Shown here piece by piece: positions 1 through 7,466 of a stretch of DNA of 12,861 nt. Origin of the DNA: Deltaproteobacteria bacterium (GTDB taxonomy: Bacteria > Desulfobacterota > Syntrophia > Syntrophales > UBA2210); NCBI GenBank assembly GCA_016935935.1, contig JAFGPZ010000025.1, positions 1 through 12,861 of the forward strand. The letters are read 5' to 3'. The number at the start of each line of letters is the position of its first letter. Position 1 is the stretch's first letter. The notes beneath the pieces were generated by a model. It ran no database searches and was not told the DNA's origin. It worked only from the letters and a program-made list of their open reading frames with translations. Made by a program: the position numbers and the translations under genes.

Positions 1-720
1 CATTTTCATGGCAACCTGCTCAATATGGTAATTAATTCAGGCCCCATGATTCAGTTTGTTCTCTTATTGCTCATCTTCTTTTCCGTAATTTCCTGGGCGA
101 TTATTCTTGTCAAATACAGGGCAATAAGAAGATCGAGGAGAGAGAATGAAATGTTTCTCGATATATACATGCGGAGCAACAAGTTGTCCCTTATTTTTCC
201 TGAGTCTAAAAAATTCAGGCACTCAACGATTGCAGAGGTATTCAGGGCGGGCTACACGGAGTTAGGCAAGATTGCCAGATTAAAAAGAGAAAGTATGCCG
301 GGATCAGAAGTTGCTGAAGATGGTCTATGGTCACTGGAAATGAGGGGCTTGGATAATGTCGAAAGAGCGTTAAACAGGGCCTGTGATTCCGAAGCATCGA
401 AACTGGAGAGTGCGCTCGGGTTCCTGGCCACAACCGGGAGCGCCAGTCCTTTTATCGGTTTGTTCGGCACCGTTTGGGGTATAATGAACGCGTTCAGGGG
501 GATAGGGATCAAGGGTTCAGCAACTCTGGCCGTTGTCGCTCCTGGAATTTCGGAGGCCCTTATAGCGACTGCTGCGGGACTTGCCGCCGCGATTCCTGCC
601 GTTATATTTTACAATTACTATCTCAACAAAATAAAGACAATTTCAGTAGAAACAGACAGTTTCGCATCGGAATTTCTCAATATAGTAGAAAGATATCATG
701 TGAAAAGTATTCAGACATGA
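1..720 (+). CDS. tolQ: TolQ, proton-channel subunit of the Tol-Pal motor (5' end at or beyond window edge)
   Basis: This inner-membrane MotA/TolQ/ExbB-family protein forms, with TolR, the proton channel that energises TolA. The first in-frame ATG is at 25 and gives 231 residues. The frame is open from base 1, there is no Shine-Dalgarno before 25, and the eight codons upstream read like family sequence, so the true start is probably off the window. Numbered from the ATG at 25, membrane segment 1 is about residues 8-29. Segments 2 and 3 are in the glycine/alanine-rich region 130-200, which carries the family signature SPFIGLFGTVWGIMNAF (141-157). T149 and T182 fall where the channel threonines of TolQ/ExbB lie. 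The stop overlaps the tolR start as ATGA. Followed by tolR, tolA, tolB and pal, it is TolQ rather than ExbB. Confidence 0.95.
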   Translation, partial: HFHGNLLNMVINSGPMIQFVLLLLIFFSVISWAIILVKYRAIRRSRRENEMFLDIYMRSNKLSLIFPESKKFRHSTIAEVFRAGYTELGKIARLKRESMPGSEVAEDGLWSLEMRGLDNVERALNRACDSEASKLESALGFLATTGSASPFIGLFGTVWGIMNAFRGIGIKGSATLAVVAPGISEALIATAAGLAAAIPAVIFYNYYLNKIKTISVETDSFASEFLNIVERYHVKSIQT

Positions 721-1136
721 GAAACTCAGGAAGGCGAAGAATCACAGCCAGCAGACCGGTAGCTGAAATCAATGTGACACCCCTGGTTGATGTCATACTG
801 GTGCTTTTGATTATATTCATGGTAACGGCCCCTATGCTGCAGATGGGGATAGATGTCAATCTCCCAAGGGTTAAGGCAAAGACATTAGATGTTGGGGAGG
901 AAAAGCTCATACTTACCATAAACAACGAGCAGGATATTTTTATCAACCGTTACAAGACGTCCATAGATGACTTGAAGATTAAGCTTGAAAACATCTTTGC
1001 AAACAGGATCGACAGGGAACTCTTTATGCGCGCCGATGAAAAGGTGCCCTATGGGTTTGTTGTTAAGGTTATGTCCGAGGTAAGAAAGGCCGGAGTCGAT
1101 AAGCTTGGAATGATTACCGAGCCGCCCAAGGGATAA
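717..1136 (+). CDS. tolR: TolR, proton-channel and peptidoglycan-binding subunit
   Basis: This ExbD/TolR-family protein of 139 residues has a single membrane segment and a periplasmic domain. It works with TolQ to convert proton flow into TolA movement. The start at 717 overlaps the tolQ stop in an ATGA junction, typical of translational coupling. A longer reading of the same frame back to 474 lies inside tolQ and has no family similarity. A basic cytoplasmic leader (residues 1-13) is followed by the signature AEINVTPLVDVILVLLIIFM (16-35). D25 is the conserved membrane aspartate thought to carry protons (D23 in E. coli TolR). The periplasmic part (about 45-139) ends with the typical V-x5-A-G-V-x3-G-hydrophobic pattern. 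Length is normal for the family. Confidence 0.96.
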   Translation: MRNSGRRRITASRPVAEINVTPLVDVILVLLIIFMVTAPMLQMGIDVNLPRVKAKTLDVGEEKLILTINNEQDIFINRYKTSIDDLKIKLENIFANRIDRELFMRADEKVPYGFVVKVMSEVRKAGVDKLGMITEPPKG

Positions 1137-1139
1137 GAT

Positions 1140-1865
1140 ATGGTTTTTTCAAAGCCGGGAAATAGGGTACGCGATGAAGGCCTGAAATTATATAACATGA
1201 TTGTGTTTTCCTTTTTGCTCCACGCCCTTTTACTCTCAATACTGTTCTTTTCCCCCAGCTGGCCAAGCCCGAAATGGACCTTTGGTCCCGTATATACGGT
1301 AGATCTCGTAAGCCCGCCATTAAATTCAGCAAGCAACAAGTCTACGAGCGCCATTTCTGAGCAAGTTGCAGTGAAGAGTTCGAAGGAACATTCAGTCGTT
1401 ATGAAAAAAAATATTGATAAGATATCTTCGGTTCCAATAACGGAAATAAAGACCAGAAAGAGAGAGGTTTCCGATAGCGTTGATCAGGCGATAAAAGGCA
1501 TAAAGCAGAAGGTTTTGTCTGAAACTGAAGAAAAATCCCGTTCAGCTTCATCAACGGGAAATGTTGAGATGAGCATGCGGATGAAGGTGTATTATTCGCT
1601 CATATGGACAAAGATACGGGAGCAATGGGTTCTTCCAAAGGGTATCATCCCTGATGATAGTCTTGAAGCCGTCATCGATGCGAAGATATTGAGTAACGGA
1701 AACCTCGCGGACTGGAGTTTTGAAAAGAATTCGGGTAACAGATACTTTGATGAGTCAGTTGTCAAGGCGATAAAGAAAGCAAGTCCTTTCCCTCCTTTGC
1801 CGGAATGGTTTGATGAAAGCGTTATAGAGATTGGAATAAGGTTTCATTCGTCGGAACTGCAATAG
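1140..1865 (+). CDS. tolA: TolA/TonB-family periplasm-spanning energy transducer, short form
   Basis: This 241-residue protein links the TolQR motor to the outer-membrane side. The ATG at 1140 follows tolR by three bases, and AAGGGA at 1128-1133 inside the end of tolR is a well-spaced ribosome binding site. A single N-terminal membrane helix (about 20-38) contains S24, H28 and L35 in the spacing of the S-x3-H-x6-L motif that TonB and TolA use to contact their motor proteins. A low-complexity Ser/Lys/Glu linker spans about 60-145. The C-terminal TonB/TolA domain (about 150-241) contains IREQWVLP, an I-L-S-N-G-N-L turn and an SPFPPLPEWF motif. The long Ala/Lys/Glu-rich helix of E. coli TolA (about 421 residues) is missing, so the linker is much shorter. 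Operon position favours TolA over TonB. Confidence 0.88.
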   Translation: MVFSKPGNRVRDEGLKLYNMIVFSFLLHALLLSILFFSPSWPSPKWTFGPVYTVDLVSPPLNSASNKSTSAISEQVAVKSSKEHSVVMKKNIDKISSVPITEIKTRKREVSDSVDQAIKGIKQKVLSETEEKSRSASSTGNVEMSMRMKVYYSLIWTKIREQWVLPKGIIPDDSLEAVIDAKILSNGNLADWSFEKNSGNRYFDESVVKAIKKASPFPPLPEWFDESVIEIGIRFHSSELQ

Positions 1866-1910
1866 CCCTGCTTAAAAAAATAGATAAATCAGAGATTGAG
1901 AGATGCCAAG

Positions 1911-3230
1911 ATGCGTAAAATAGTCGGTTTAATTGTGATTGTGCTGATACTCTTAGCGAGTCTTGAAGCGCGGAGTAAGGTATATATCGACATAAACGCC
2001 CCTGGCCTGCAAAAGTATCCTATAGCAATAACCAATTTTAAGAATCTGGGCACTGGGAAAGACGAAAACAATCTTTCCCTGTGGTTTGCCAGCCAGTTGT
2101 CCCACTATCTCAAACTCACGGGATTTTTCAATATAATCGATAGGAGAGCCTTTCTTGAGGATTCTGAACAGTCTGGAATAACTATTGTGGGTATAAATTT
2201 TTCCGACTGGTCGAGCATCGGCGCCGATTTCCTTATTAAAGGCGGTTTTAATAATGATGGGAAGGAATTTTCTTCCGAGTTTCGTATCTTCGATGTGGTA
2301 GAGGGAAAGTTGATAGTTGGGAAGAGGTATGAGGACAGGTATGATAAGAGAAATATAATGGTCCTTAAATTTGTCAACGAGATTCTCCTTGCCTTGACTG
2401 GAGAAAAGGGTGTTTTTGACACGAAGATTGCCTTCGCGGCAAAAGACGGAGACTCATCTGAAATATATACCATCGATTTTGACGGGACAAATCTGGTCAA
2501 AAAAACAAAACTCGAGTCGCTTACCATGTTACCCCGATGGTCTCCCGATGGGAACAACATTTTTTTTACTTCTTATTTAAATGGCAATCCTGATTCATAT
2601 ATTATGAATCTTACCACAAACAAGGTCATTGAGATGACCAGTTACAGGGGTCTAAATCTGGCCTCTTCATGGTCTCCCGATGGAAATAAAGTGCTGCTGG
2701 TTCTAAGCAAGGATGGAAATGAAGAAATCTATGTGAAGGATATCAAAAAAAACACTCTTCAGCGTCTGACAAACAATCCTTCCATTGATGTATCTCCCAG
2801 CTGGTCTCCCGATGGTAAAATGATTGCCTTTGTATCCAACCGGTCAGGTTCTCCTCAGATATTCACTATGGATTCAGACGGGAAGGGCGTAACGAGATTG
2901 ACCTATGAAGGTTCCTATAATACTTCTCCCGACTGGTCGCCAGCGGGCAGGAGGATAGCCTATGAAGGCTCTTCCAAGGGACGGTTTCAGATATTTTCCA
3001 TCGATGAGGATGGCAGCAATTTTATGCAGTTGACCTTCGAAGAGGGAGGAGGAGAATCTCCTTCATGGTCTCCCGGAGGGATGTATCTCACTTTTATTTC
3101 GAGAATTGCCGGCAAAAAAAAGGTTTGCATAATAAATTCAAATGGATTAAACTTGCGCGTATTAGGAGCGCCGGGAGGGTCATATTCACTGGATAGCCCT
3201 TCTTGGTCCCCCCACTTGAATTTGTATTAA
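1911..3230 (+). CDS. tolB: TolB, periplasmic beta-propeller of the Tol-Pal system
   Basis: TolB is a periplasmic protein that binds Pal and signals to TolA. I chose the ATG at 1911 (439 residues) because it opens directly into a signal peptide: MRK, a hydrophobic core at 4-15, and a likely cleavage after SLEA (17-20). A TTG at 1896 would only add five residues (MRDAK) before it. GAGAG lies about 8-10 bases upstream of 1911. The N-terminal domain (about 21-160) has the NFKNLG and SQLSHYLKLTGFF patterns of TolB. The propeller shows six W-S-P repeats starting at residues 210, 254, 298, 342, 386 and 432. Spacing is exactly 44 for the first four intervals and 46 for the last. The last repeats deviate (SPAG, SPGG, SPHL). 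It lies 45 bases after tolA. Confidence 0.96.
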   Translation: MRKIVGLIVIVLILLASLEARSKVYIDINAPGLQKYPIAITNFKNLGTGKDENNLSLWFASQLSHYLKLTGFFNIIDRRAFLEDSEQSGITIVGINFSDWSSIGADFLIKGGFNNDGKEFSSEFRIFDVVEGKLIVGKRYEDRYDKRNIMVLKFVNEILLALTGEKGVFDTKIAFAAKDGDSSEIYTIDFDGTNLVKKTKLESLTMLPRWSPDGNNIFFTSYLNGNPDSYIMNLTTNKVIEMTSYRGLNLASSWSPDGNKVLLVLSKDGNEEIYVKDIKKNTLQRLTNNPSIDVSPSWSPDGKMIAFVSNRSGSPQIFTMDSDGKGVTRLTYEGSYNTSPDWSPAGRRIAYEGSSKGRFQIFSIDEDGSNFMQLTFEEGGGESPSWSPGGMYLTFISRIAGKKKVCIINSNGLNLRVLGAPGGSYSLDSPSWSPHLNLY

Positions 3231-3249
3231 CGTGGGTGCTATATTTTGT

Positions 3250-3277
3250 TTGACAATCCAAAGGTATCCATTAAAAT
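3250..3277 (+). promoter_or_regulatory. Possible internal sigma70-like promoter ahead of pal
   Basis: TTGACA at 3250-3255 is a perfect -35 hexamer. After 16 bases comes TAAAAT (3272-3277), five of six matches to TATAAT. It lies in the 65-base gap between tolB and pal and could give extra pal transcription. Against it, the start point would fall near 3284, inside the pal Shine-Dalgarno, leaving a leader of only about 12 bases. Confidence 0.3.
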
Positions 3278-3280
3278 TTT

Positions 3281-3288
3281 AAAGGAGG
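3281..3288 (+). promoter_or_regulatory. Near-perfect Shine-Dalgarno for pal
   Basis: AAAGGAGG, seven bases before the pal ATG at 3296. An ATG at 3291 is followed at once by TAA and is only two bases from the Shine-Dalgarno, so 3296 is the real start. The strength of this site fits the high copy number known for Pal lipoproteins. Confidence 0.8.
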
Positions 3289-3295
3289 ATATGTA

Positions 3296-3889
3296 ATGAA
3301 GAGAAATGTATGGATTATCGGTTCATTGACAATTATTTGCAGTTTTATGTTCATTTTTGCATCCGGATGCGCAAAGACTCCCGTAGTGAAGGAAGAGGTT
3401 GCTCTTAAGGAGGCTGAATCTGTCATTTCTACTGCTAAAACTGCTCCTGTGGAAGTGGCTCCCAAGGAAGAAGTCAAGAAGGCAGTTGAAGACACGGGCA
3501 TGAAAGAAAAGCAACTGTGGGAGCAATTACTTGCTCAGGCAGCTGAGTTCAAAAATAAGGACATTAATTTTGCCTTCGACCGCTATGATCTTAATGCCGA
3601 TGCCCGGCAGAAACTGGAGAGACTTGCTGACTGGTTACTTGCGCATAGTGAATTTGAAGTGACGATTGAAGGACACTGTGATGAGAGAGGCACAACGGAG
3701 TACAACCTGGCTCTCGGGGAAAGGCGTGCGGAGGCTGCCAAGGCCTATATCGTCAATCTCGGCGTGGATGTTAATAGAATATCAACAATCAGTTATGGTG
3801 AAGAACTGCCACTGGATCCACGTTCTAACGAAGAAGCCTGGGCAAAAAACAGGAGAGATCATTTTCTCGTATATCCCTCTAAGAAATAA
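3296..3889 (+). CDS. pal: Pal, peptidoglycan-associated outer-membrane lipoprotein
   Basis: This 197-residue lipoprotein anchors the outer membrane to peptidoglycan and is the target of TolB and TolA. A signal peptide (basic MKRN, hydrophobic 5-22) ends in the lipobox FASGC with the acylated Cys at 25. Residue +2 is Ala, so by the E. coli rule it is not retained in the inner membrane. A Glu/Lys/Ala/Val linker (26-75) leads to the OmpA C-terminal domain (about 88-194). That domain carries INFAFDRYDL (90-99), GHCDERGT (126-133), NLALGERRA (137-145) and NRR (185-187), the diaminopimelate-binding signature of this family. Length and linker are normal for Pal. It is in the tol operon between tolB and the cpoB-like gene. 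Confidence 0.97.
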   Translation: MKRNVWIIGSLTIICSFMFIFASGCAKTPVVKEEVALKEAESVISTAKTAPVEVAPKEEVKKAVEDTGMKEKQLWEQLLAQAAEFKNKDINFAFDRYDLNADARQKLERLADWLLAHSEFEVTIEGHCDERGTTEYNLALGERRAEAAKAYIVNLGVDVNRISTISYGEELPLDPRSNEEAWAKNRRDHFLVYPSKK

Positions 3890-3906
3890 TTAGGAGTCAG
3901 ACCCGC

Positions 3907-4779
3907 TTGAAAAGATTCTTTAGTCTCTTAATTATATTGCTTTTAGTATGTGTGTGGGGATGTGCGACCAGGGAAGACCTGGATCGATTCTATCTGACCC
4001 TTAATCAAAAGGTCAGTGACAATGCAGATAATTTGTCGAGAGTAAAAAGTGATTTTGAGCGTTTTAAGGAAGAAAGCTCTTTAAACTTTTCTCAAATTCA
4101 GGAATCGGTTTCGAAGAATGGAGAGTTCAATAAAGCAATACGGAAGAGTCAGGCAGATTTTGGAGAAAATCTCAATAATCTGAGATCAGATATTCAGGAT
4201 CTGAGAGGAGCCGTAGAGGAAATGAAGGTGAGCGCGGATGCTCTCAAAACGAAAACTGAGAGTGGCAACGCCAAAGATATTGATATTAAAATTAAGGAAA
4301 TTTCAACAAGACTTGGTTACATCGAGACCTATCTGGAGATAGAAAAGAAAGAGTCTGTTACAAAAGATGCAGCAGAGACTGCTGCAATCTCTCCTTCGGA
4401 ACAGGTTGACAAGGAGGAGGCCTATTCGGAGGCCTATAATGCCTTTAAAAATGGTAAATATGGCAGAGCAAGAGCGGAATTTCAGAAATTTCTGAAGGTC
4501 TTTCCAAGCTCGGAATATTCCGATAACGCTCAGTACTGGATCGGAGAGTGTTACTACCTTGAGGGTGCCTATGAAAAGGCTATTCTTGAATACGAGAAAG
4601 TGATCAAGAACTACCCGGAAGGCAATAAGGTTCCTAATTCCATTTTAAAACAGGCCTTTTCCTTTCTGAAGATTGGGGATCAGTCAAGCGCGAAGTTGCT
4701 GTTACAGAGGGTCATCAAAGACTATCCCGGCACGACGCCCGCAAGCATAGCAAGACAACGGCTGGTCGATATAAAATAG
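3907..4779 (+). CDS. cpoB: CpoB/YbgF-like TPR lipoprotein of the Tol-Pal operon
   Basis: CpoB couples Tol-Pal activity to peptidoglycan synthesis at the septum in E. coli. This 290-residue version starts with TTG at 3907. AGGAG at 3892-3896 lies ten bases upstream, and the resulting MKRFF leads straight into the signal sequence. Unlike the soluble E. coli protein it has a lipobox (VWGC, Cys19, Ala at +2), so it should be membrane anchored. Residues 20-145 are rich in Asp/Glu/Lys/Ser with heptad-like spacing, the expected N-terminal coiled coil. Residues about 170-290 hold three TPR-like units (EAYSEAYNAFKNGKYGRARA, then the units around 208-240 and 245-277), matching the C-terminal YbgF domain. 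It is the last gene before the 4783-4830 terminator. Confidence 0.9.
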   Translation: MKRFFSLLIILLLVCVWGCATREDLDRFYLTLNQKVSDNADNLSRVKSDFERFKEESSLNFSQIQESVSKNGEFNKAIRKSQADFGENLNNLRSDIQDLRGAVEEMKVSADALKTKTESGNAKDIDIKIKEISTRLGYIETYLEIEKKESVTKDAAETAAISPSEQVDKEEAYSEAYNAFKNGKYGRARAEFQKFLKVFPSSEYSDNAQYWIGECYYLEGAYEKAILEYEKVIKNYPEGNKVPNSILKQAFSFLKIGDQSSAKLLLQRVIKDYPGTTPASIARQRLVDIK

Positions 4780-4782
4780 AAT

Positions 4783-4830
4783 AGCTGACGGTAAGTAATT
4801 GACGTATTCGACCGTCAGCTGTTTTTTATT
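4783..4830 (+). terminator. Rho-independent terminator of the tol-pal operon, possibly bidirectional
   Basis: A perfect 10-bp stem, AGCTGACGGT (4783-4792) with ACCGTCAGCT (4811-4820), encloses an 18-base loop and is followed by GTTTTTTATTT. It starts three bases after the cpoB stop. Read on the minus strand the same stem is followed by the weaker T-rich ATTCTATTTTAT, so it may also stop transcription from the converging operon, whose last gene ends at 4886. Confidence 0.88.
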
Positions 4831-4885
4831 TACAGATTTTCAGTTCAGTCAATTGAAGCCTTGAGTTGTGTTGGTTGCTTGCTCT

Positions 4886-5731
4886 TCAATTCAGAAATAC
4901 GGGTTGCAACCCGCCAGGAACAGGTAAATCAAAGGCGTCAGTGTCAACTTCCTTCGAAATTTCAAGGTCGGTATATTTTATTGTTACGTCTATCTTTTCC
5001 ATCCCCTTCATGGAGATCCTCACTCTTTGAGGATACGCCCTCTTCCCAAGTAAAATAAAATCATCAAAGAGAGCATTATAGCTGCTGTAGCCGTCTTTTC
5101 CAAGAACTTCGGCTTTTATCAGAGAGTTGTCAGCAGCATCAATCCAGAGAGATTGAATATGCACATCGCCGGATAGAATATCTATGCGATCATGACGATT
5201 TCCATCGCTGTATCCCCCCGTGACATGGAGTTTATCTGTTATAGAAATGGGAGGCATCCCCATTAGAAGAGATACCATCTGATATGTGGGAATTGGTATC
5301 CTGAAAAAGCGCTCAAGATTTTCCTTTGTCGGTTTGCCTGCATAATACACGCCTTCCCCGGGTAGGAATACTTTAATAAAACTTTCGTTCACCGACATGA
5401 AAAAATCCGATGGGCCAAAAAGAGGGATAGCATCTACTCGTAAAGAAAAAGGCCTTTGTGCCAAAATGGCTACTTTTCTCGTGTATTTACCGCCGGGGTG
5501 ATCTATGTTTATATGTGCCATCGCCTTTAGCAGGGACTCCTGCCCTGAATCCATTGCAAGGCGGGACAACAGATACTGAACCCTATCGTGTGGAAGGGGG
5601 TGTCTTTCTGTCACTGGTATGCTTTTCCATTCTGCGCATCCCCAAAGGGAAAGAATATATAATAGAATCAGCGCAGAGAATTTCAATGCCTTAATCGGTG
5701 ATTCATCCCGTTCAAACAGTGAAAAGTACAT
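4886..5731 (-). CDS. LolB-like outer-membrane lipoprotein
   Basis: This 281-residue lipoprotein ends its operon. The ATG at 5731 abuts the TAA of the TPR gene (TAAATG). GGAG a few bases upstream, inside that gene, supports it. The signal peptide is long (hydrophobic about 18-30) with lipobox LWGC at Cys32. A TTG at 5686 would give a neater leader (MKFSALIL) but has a poor ribosome binding site. The mature part resembles LolB/DUF4292 proteins: a strand-rich core around 84-130, then GKPTKENLERFFRIPIP (132-148) and LLMGMPP (155-161). This parallels the K-L-T-G-M-P-I-P and I-L-G-L-P segments of E. coli LolB. LolB accepts lipoproteins from LolA and inserts them in the outer membrane. P. aeruginosa lolB also follows a TPR lipoprotein gene. 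Fold assignment is likely; the LolB function is inferred. Confidence 0.72.
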   Translation of the reverse strand: MYFSLFERDESPIKALKFSALILLYILSLWGCAEWKSIPVTERHPLPHDRVQYLLSRLAMDSGQESLLKAMAHINIDHPGGKYTRKVAILAQRPFSLRVDAIPLFGPSDFFMSVNESFIKVFLPGEGVYYAGKPTKENLERFFRIPIPTYQMVSLLMGMPPISITDKLHVTGGYSDGNRHDRIDILSGDVHIQSLWIDAADNSLIKAEVLGKDGYSSYNALFDDFILLGKRAYPQRVRISMKGMEKIDVTIKYTDLEISKEVDTDAFDLPVPGGLQPVFLN

Positions 5732-7441
5732 TTAGTCTCCGCTCAACTGATTGATTTTTTCTTGCAGGGTCTCTTTGCTGAGTTGTTTGAGATCAAGCGC
5801 CTTCAGATACATTTTCTTTGCCGCTGTGTCCATGCCCGCCTTTCTGTAGGCATCGCCAAGGTGTTCCGCTATGGTGGGATCATCGGGAAGCATTTCCGAA
5901 GCCTTTTCAAGATATTTTATGGCAAGATCGATCCTGCCAGTCTTGAAATATAACCAACCCAGGCTGTCTGTTATGAAACCATTGTCCGGTTTCAGCTCAA
6001 GAGCCTTCTTTATTAGTCTTTCGGCTTCATCAAGTTTTATGCCCCTGTCTGCGTATCCATATCCTATGAAATTGAGTGCTTCCGCATTATTCTTGTCTAT
6101 TTTCAGAAGTTTTTTCATTTCTATAACACTTTCGCTGAAACGATCCGTCTTCTCGTAAATGACGGCCAATTTATAGCGGAGATCGATGTCGTCGGGGAAA
6201 ACTTTAATAGCCTCTATCAGTGTATTTTCCGCCAAGTCGATCTGATTGTCTGCATCATAGAGTGATGCGAGGAGACCATAGAGGTCGGCCTCTCCTTCTT
6301 TGCCGGCAACTGCTCCCCTTATCAGTTCTATTGCCTCTTTACTGCGACCAGCATCTTTCAAAATCAGGGCCATGTGAGTGAGCGCACTCGGATAAAGCTT
6401 CGAATTCTGTGATACGGTTTTAAATTCATTAAAAGCCTCCATGTGCTGCCCATTTTTGTCGTAGGACGAGGCAAGGAAATACCGAGTACGGTTGTCATCC
6501 GGAAATTTACTTAAAACAAGCAGGAATTCTTCAATAGCCTTGTTGTAGTCCTTGCCCTCAAAGAAATAGGCAAGGCCGAGAGAATATCTTGCTTCCATAT
6601 GTGAGGCGTTCTCATCCAGTATTTTGCTGAATTCCCTTGCTGCATCTTTGTATTTTTCCTGTCTTAACATTATCTTTCCAAGGTGAAGTCGCGCTGTTGC
6701 TGCGGAAGGGTTGCGTCGTACAAAGTCGCTGAAGAATTCCAGGGCGTCTTCCTCTTTTCTCTGGACTTCATAAAGCATGGCCAGATCTGTTATGGCTGAT
6801 TCGAAGGACGGGTTTATGGCCAGAGACTTTTTAAAAGACTTTTCAGCTTTATCGTATGACGCCATATCCATGTATATCTTGGCAATGTAGTAGTTCCCCA
6901 TCAGATTATCGGGATCGATGTTCAGAAGGCTGTTCAGTGCGCCCACAGCTTTTTCGTATTCGCTGGTTTCCCTGTATAGAAGGCCCAGAAAAAGGTATGA
7001 TTCAAGGTTATTGCTATCCAGCTTTATTACCTTTTTATAGGACTCTAAGGCATTGTCGTATTCTTTCAGTCTGCTGTATACAGCTCCCAGCAAGAGGTGC
7101 GTGTCAGCGTAATCGGGGTCGTGAATTAGAGACTGCTTCAATAGCTGTAACGCGCTAGTTATATTATTTTTTCTCATATACAGCGTTGCCAGTTGTGTCA
7201 TCAGATAAGAAGAGCCTGGGTCAAGGGAAAGTGCCTTCTCGTATTCCTTTATTGAATTGTCGAGATTTCCGCGCAGATCTGCCTTTACTCCCAGAGAATA
7301 ATGATAGTAGGCGTCAGAGTATTCGACTTTACCGTACGCAGAAGGCTCAGGCACGGTCGGTTTTGAGCTTTCTCTGCCCATGTGAGTGCAAGCGACAGTA
7401 GAAACAAGAAACATGATTATGATAATCCGTATAAGTTTCAT
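5732..7441 (-). CDS. TPR-repeat outer-membrane lipoprotein, LbcA-like candidate adaptor of CtpA
   Basis: This 569-residue lipoprotein has signal residues 1-17 and lipobox TVAC with Cys18 (Thr at +2). After a short Ser/Pro linker, fifteen TPR units of 33-35 residues tile residues about 41-558 almost without gaps, for example YSLGVKADLRGNLDNSIKEY and HLGDAYRKAGMDTAAKKMYL. The TPR superhelix should be a protein-binding surface in the periplasm. Two context points suggest a role. It is co-encoded with a CtpA-type protease, and it sits directly upstream of a LolB-like gene, as does P. aeruginosa PA4667 (LbcA), the TPR lipoprotein that binds and activates CtpA. The LbcA assignment is an inference from architecture and context. 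A general assembly or secretion TPR protein is the alternative. The start is 25 bases after yibQ, with GGAAG about ten bases upstream. Confidence 0.85.
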   Translation of the reverse strand: MKLIRIIIIMFLVSTVACTHMGRESSKPTVPEPSAYGKVEYSDAYYHYSLGVKADLRGNLDNSIKEYEKALSLDPGSSYLMTQLATLYMRKNNITSALQLLKQSLIHDPDYADTHLLLGAVYSRLKEYDNALESYKKVIKLDSNNLESYLFLGLLYRETSEYEKAVGALNSLLNIDPDNLMGNYYIAKIYMDMASYDKAEKSFKKSLAINPSFESAITDLAMLYEVQRKEEDALEFFSDFVRRNPSAATARLHLGKIMLRQEKYKDAAREFSKILDENASHMEARYSLGLAYFFEGKDYNKAIEEFLLVLSKFPDDNRTRYFLASSYDKNGQHMEAFNEFKTVSQNSKLYPSALTHMALILKDAGRSKEAIELIRGAVAGKEGEADLYGLLASLYDADNQIDLAENTLIEAIKVFPDDIDLRYKLAVIYEKTDRFSESVIEMKKLLKIDKNNAEALNFIGYGYADRGIKLDEAERLIKKALELKPDNGFITDSLGWLYFKTGRIDLAIKYLEKASEMLPDDPTIAEHLGDAYRKAGMDTAAKKMYLKALDLKQLSKETLQEKINQLSGD

Positions 7442-7466
7442 GGTGTTATAACTTCCGCAGCGTAAT

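Noticed and set aside
474..716. N-terminal extension of the tolR frame inside tolQ (start at 474)
   Set aside because: The extension overlaps tolQ completely and reads as Arg/Ser/Gly/Cys-rich out-of-frame sequence. The family homology begins right after the ATG at 717.
1896..1910. TTG start for tolB at 1896
   Set aside because: It would put MRDAK before an ideal signal peptide; the ATG at 1911 fits better.
3291..3296. ATG-TAA minimal reading frame just before pal
   Set aside because: It is only two bases from the Shine-Dalgarno and encodes nothing beyond Met; most likely chance overlap with the pal start.
4851..4891. Inverted repeat AATTGAAG / CTTCAATT at the end of the LolB-like gene as its terminator
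   Set aside because: Only eight AT-rich pairs around a 25-base loop and no T-run after it on the minus strand.
4901..4912. Perfect 12-bp palindrome GGGTTGCAACCC
   Set aside because: It lies inside the 3' coding end of the LolB-like gene, has no loop and no T-run, and about three such palindromes are expected by chance in a window this size.
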